Assembly: GCA_000434555.1 (NCBI GenBank) | Contig: FR880111.1 | Span: forward strand, 66,750-83,588 | Direction of reading: 5' to 3' | Source of the DNA: Clostridium sp. CAG:524 | GTDB taxonomy: Bacteria; Bacillota_I; Bacilli_A; RF39; UBA660 | Length of the DNA stretch: 16,839 nucleotides | In this document: positions 14,430 to 16,839 of the stretch, in pieces | Layout: the number at the start of each line of letters is the position of its first letter | How positions within the stretch are numbered: the stretch's first letter is position 1 | Program-made: the position numbers and the translations under genes | Notes under the pieces: generated by a model | Told to the model about the DNA's origin: nothing | Databases searched by the model: none | Seen by the model: the letters and a program-made list of their open reading frames with translations, nothing else

Positions 14430-15509
14430 AAATTTCAATATGATAGTTGTAATCGTTATAATAATTAATAAAACAATTGTTAATATAATAGGTACTTTAA
14501 CATAATTAAATGTTTCAGTGTAACTATTATCTGTGAATAATAATTTAGGTATCAATAATATAACTATAAATATTATTATTTTATATAACTTGTTATTGTT
14601 AGTTAGATTTAGTGTTTCTTTTATATTGTTAAATATTGATAAGTTTATTATTGAACAGCCTGTTATTGTAAAGAATATCCATAATGAAGCACTTACGTTT
14701 TCTATTGAATCTATAAATGAAAATATTTGTATCTTTTTAAGTACTGAGTAAAGAGGATAATCAAACATATTAACAAGATTAGTACCAAATATACCAAGCG
14801 TTACCATTATAGCTGTAAATACTAATATAAATGATAATGTATACATACCTATAAAATATTTGTTAAACTTTTCTTTATCAACAAGATTATCTTTTTTTGA
14901 TGTCATTATAAAGAATAATGGTATTGTAGAATATAAAGCATATATAACACTAGAAATTAATATACTTTTAAAATCTACTGATATAATTGGTAAATAGTTA
15001 TCTAGTTTTATATATGGAATTAGATTTATTAAATCAAATATAAATATGATAAGAGAAGTATATAGTGTGATAAGAGATACTCTAGTTACAGTTTCAATAC
15101 CAAGTGAGGCAGTATAACTTGTTAACAATAATATAATAACATAAAAATATAAAGTAGGTGTTTCAGTTAGATATTGACTTGATAAAAAATTAGATAGTCT
15201 ATATGATAAAAAGATATATAAGAATATAGATATTATTAATATGATAAAATTTAATATTATTGATAGTTTTTTATATACTTTTTTGAATTTATTAGTGTAA
15301 GATAAATTTGGAAATTTACCATAAAAAGATAATAATATTTTTGATATAATGAGTCCTAAGATAAATCCTATAGGCATTGAAATAATTGTTGATGTTTTTG
15401 ATTTAGATAACATAAAAGAAGTAAGAATGCCCCAAAATGAAGCACCACTTAAAGATATTATAAGTGAAGATAATCCTAAACTATTTATTTTTTCATTTTT
15501 ATCTCTCAT
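14418..15509 (-). CDS. spore germination permease, GerAB/endospore germination permease family
   Basis: The B subunit of a GerA-type germinant receptor, an APC-superfamily-like integral protein of the spore inner membrane that binds the germinant. 363 residues, with about ten hydrophobic segments. Family landmarks: SLGIETVTRVS (the GIExxxR region), and FDYPLYSVLKKIQIFSFIDSIENV followed by a Trp-containing helix, split here as FDYPLYSV, LKKIQIF and FIDSIENV. Its ATG overlaps the stop of the C-subunit gene by four bases (ATGA) and is preceded by AGGAGA inside that gene. It is the last gene of the operon and ends at the shared terminator. Which germinant is sensed cannot be told from sequence. 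Confidence 0.9.
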   Translation of the reverse strand: MRDKNEKINSLGLSSLIISLSGASFWGILTSFMLSKSKTSTIISMPIGFILGLIISKILLSFYGKFPNLSYTNKFKKVYKKLSIILNFIILIISIFLYIFLSYRLSNFLSSQYLTETPTLYFYVIILLLTSYTASLGIETVTRVSLITLYTSLIIFIFDLINLIPYIKLDNYLPIISVDFKSILISSVIYALYSTIPLFFIMTSKKDNLVDKEKFNKYFIGMYTLSFILVFTAIMVTLGIFGTNLVNMFDYPLYSVLKKIQIFSFIDSIENVSASLWIFFTITGCSIINLSIFNNIKETLNLTNNNKLYKIIIFIVILLIPKLLFTDNSYTETFNYVKVPIILTIVLLIIITITTIILKFKKE

Positions 15510-16558
15510 TTTCTTATTTCTCCTGTTGATATAATGTTAAATTCTATATTATTTTTATTTTTGATATTGTTAAGTTTAAAATTGTTTTTATTATAATTTT
15601 TATCGTGTTTATAAATATAATTTTCTATACCAAGAACATCATTATTATCTTTCTTTATTTTATCTATTAAATTATTTATTTCATTGTTGATATGGTTTGT
15701 ACTTAATTTTTCAAGCTTCTTTAAAGAATCTATATCATTTAAATCATATTTACATTCATAATCAGTTATTTTAGCATTTATATGTGAATTTATATTAAAT
15801 AAATCTTTTTTCCATTTATATTTAGTTTTTATATCTTGTATTTGAAGTGTAAATGATTCATTATCACAATCTATTGTTATTGAACTTTTATCTATTGTAT
15901 TAGCGAGTATATTATATGTAATAGATTCATCTTCTGTAAATGTTATTAATTTGTTATTTTTATAACTTATTTGATTAGATAAATATAGTATATCTTTATC
16001 ATTATTATTTTTTATTTCTATTACAGGATATATTATATCTATACCTGGTTCTAATTTCTTATATACTAAATCTATAAATGTAAGAGGTGTGGTTGATGAA
16101 AATATTTGTTTATTAAATTCTAACATCTTTTCTATATGTAAAGAATTTTTATTACTTTCATCATTTATTTTAAATATTTTATCTTTTATTTTTGAATCTA
16201 TATAGTAAACATAGAAGTTCATTGATGATTTTGAATTACGAAGAAAGTAGTCATAATAATCTATATCTTCTTTTAATATGTTATCTGTTATTATTAATAC
16301 TTTTAAATGTGGTATGAATACTTTTTTATTAGTGAGTTTTGATAGTTCTTTTATTGCTTCATCTATTGATGTACTTGTAGTACTAAGTATCTGTAATTCA
16401 CTTTCTTTATCGTTTGTGATTATTTCTGTTGTTATTTCATATTTATTATCTTTATAATCTATTATCATTCCACTTATTATTCCAAGATCATTTATTTCAG
16501 TATAGTCTTTACATCCAGTTAAAAGTAAAAGCATAAATAGTAGTATTATCTTTTTCAT
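15506..16558 (-). CDS. spore germination lipoprotein, Ger(x)C family
   Basis: The C subunit of the germinant receptor, a lipoprotein on the outer face of the spore inner membrane. 350 residues. The signal MKKIILLFMLLLLTGC ends in a lipobox with the lipidated Cys16. After it comes DYTEINDLGIISGMIIDY, the family opening block (usual form: E-x-x-D-x-x-x-x-x-x-x-x-D), then a C-terminal region rich in Asn/Lys/Ile. AAGGAGA lies just before the ATG; it overlaps the A-subunit stop by four bases. The length is slightly shorter than B. subtilis GerAC. Base composition is even more A/T-skewed than the + strand genes, consistent with low constraint on much of the protein. Confidence 0.9.
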   Translation of the reverse strand: MKKIILLFMLLLLTGCKDYTEINDLGIISGMIIDYKDNKYEITTEIITNDKESELQILSTTSTSIDEAIKELSKLTNKKVFIPHLKVLIITDNILKEDIDYYDYFLRNSKSSMNFYVYYIDSKIKDKIFKINDESNKNSLHIEKMLEFNKQIFSSTTPLTFIDLVYKKLEPGIDIIYPVIEIKNNNDKDILYLSNQISYKNNKLITFTEDESITYNILANTIDKSSITIDCDNESFTLQIQDIKTKYKWKKDLFNINSHINAKITDYECKYDLNDIDSLKKLEKLSTNHINNEINNLIDKIKKDNNDVLGIENYIYKHDKNYNKNNFKLNNIKNKNNIEFNIISTGEIRK

Positions 16559-16839
16559 AGAGTCTCCTTATCTGTATTTTGTATCATTAGTCCTCGTTTT
16601 ATTAATTTCTTTTTACTTTTTATATTTAATTTAGGACTTATTGTTATCATAAATGGTTTACCAAATGATTTAATACTACATAGGTTAGTTATTATAAATA
16701 TGAATCCAAATAATACTCCGACTATACCTAAGAAAGATGCTAAAAACATAAGCGAATATCTATAAAATCTTATAAATGATTGAAAGTCATAATAAACAAA
16801 GAATATAGAACTAATTGCAGTAACAGCGACTATTATAAC
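16555..16839 (-). CDS. spore germination protein GerAA family, C-terminal part (cut by window edge)
   Basis: The A subunit of the receptor; only the last 94 residues are inside the window and the frame is open to the edge, so an ATG at 16749 is internal. Recognised by AVTAISSIFF followed by a Tyr/Asp/Phe-containing segment with IRFYRYSLMFLASFLG and SFGKPFMITISP, which match the conserved C-terminal membrane helices of GerAA (GVTAISSF..., RLLRF..., SFGVPYL.P). Two membrane segments are visible. The stop overlaps the GerAC-like start by four bases. Together the genes run A-C-B, one of the known subunit orders. Confidence 0.88.
   Translation of the reverse strand, partial: VIIVAVTAISSIFFVYYDFQSFIRFYRYSLMFLASFLGIVGVLFGFIFIITNLCSIKSFGKPFMITISPKLNIKSKKKLIKRGLMIQNTDKETL

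Noticed and set aside
14533..14751. + strand frame inside the GerAB-like gene, and another at 15349-15534
   Set aside because: Antisense to conserved GerAB helices, no ribosome binding site, composition explained by the complementary coding strand.
1..16839. CRISPR arrays, tRNA or rRNA genes, IS elements, phage genes
   Set aside because: No regularly spaced repeats, cloverleaf-like GC-rich islands, transposase motifs or integrase motifs were seen on either strand.

Overview
The window comes from a very AT-rich, low-GC Bacillota (Firmicutes) genome. By eye, G+C is well below 35% and codons strongly favour A/T-ending forms. Shine-Dalgarno sites are good (AGGAGG-type). TGA is used as a stop codon, for example at 926-928 and in all three germination genes, and Trp is TGG, so this is genetic code 11 and not a Mycoplasma-type code 4. 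The GerA-type germinant receptor operon indicates an endospore former or a recent descendant of one. I cannot name the genus; an uncultured gut-type Bacilli/Erysipelotrichia or Clostridia lineage would fit.

Layout. (1) 1-5167: anionic wall polymer (teichoic-acid-like) synthesis. It holds three CDP-glycerol/ribitol phosphotransferase-family enzymes (the first cut by the window edge), an IspD/TarI-family cytidylyltransferase, and an extended SDR oxidoreductase overlapping it. (2) 5202-11065: a polymer-modification block. A membrane-anchored NodB-type polysaccharide deacetylase is followed by a Dlt-like aminoacylation set: adenylating enzyme (DltA-like), carrier protein (DltC-like), an AlgI-type MBOAT acyltransferase, an SGNH hydrolase-like protein and a dedicated Sfp-type phosphopantetheinyl transferase. 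(3) 11087-12615: the TagGH-type ABC exporter, ending at an intrinsic terminator. All of 1-12615 is on the + strand with short gaps or overlaps and reads as one long operon or a few nested ones. (4) 12679-13840: a HAD-IB phosphatase, then rpsP-khpA from a near-consensus promoter. (5) 13945-14415: an unrecognised 156-residue protein with its own extended -10 promoter. (6) 14418-16839, minus strand: a GerAA (partial)-GerAC-GerAB germinant receptor operon converging on the preceding gene at a shared bidirectional terminator.

How it fits together. The first block makes CDP-activated alditol phosphates and polymerises them. The second adds amino-acyl groups to, and may N-deacetylate, the polymer. 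TagGH exports the lipid-linked chain. The most interesting part is the aminoacylation block. It has the logic of dltABCD (A-domain, carrier, MBOAT, SGNH) but its acyltransferase is AlgI-like, the Cys of the DltA FCGE motif is Ala, the carrier has Thr-Ser instead of Asp-Ser at the modification site, no DltX is visible, and it carries its own PPTase. I infer a teichoic-acid aminoacylation system whose amino acid may not be D-alanine.

No tRNA, rRNA, CRISPR array, IS element or prophage gene was seen. No gene-free stretch exceeds 100 bases.
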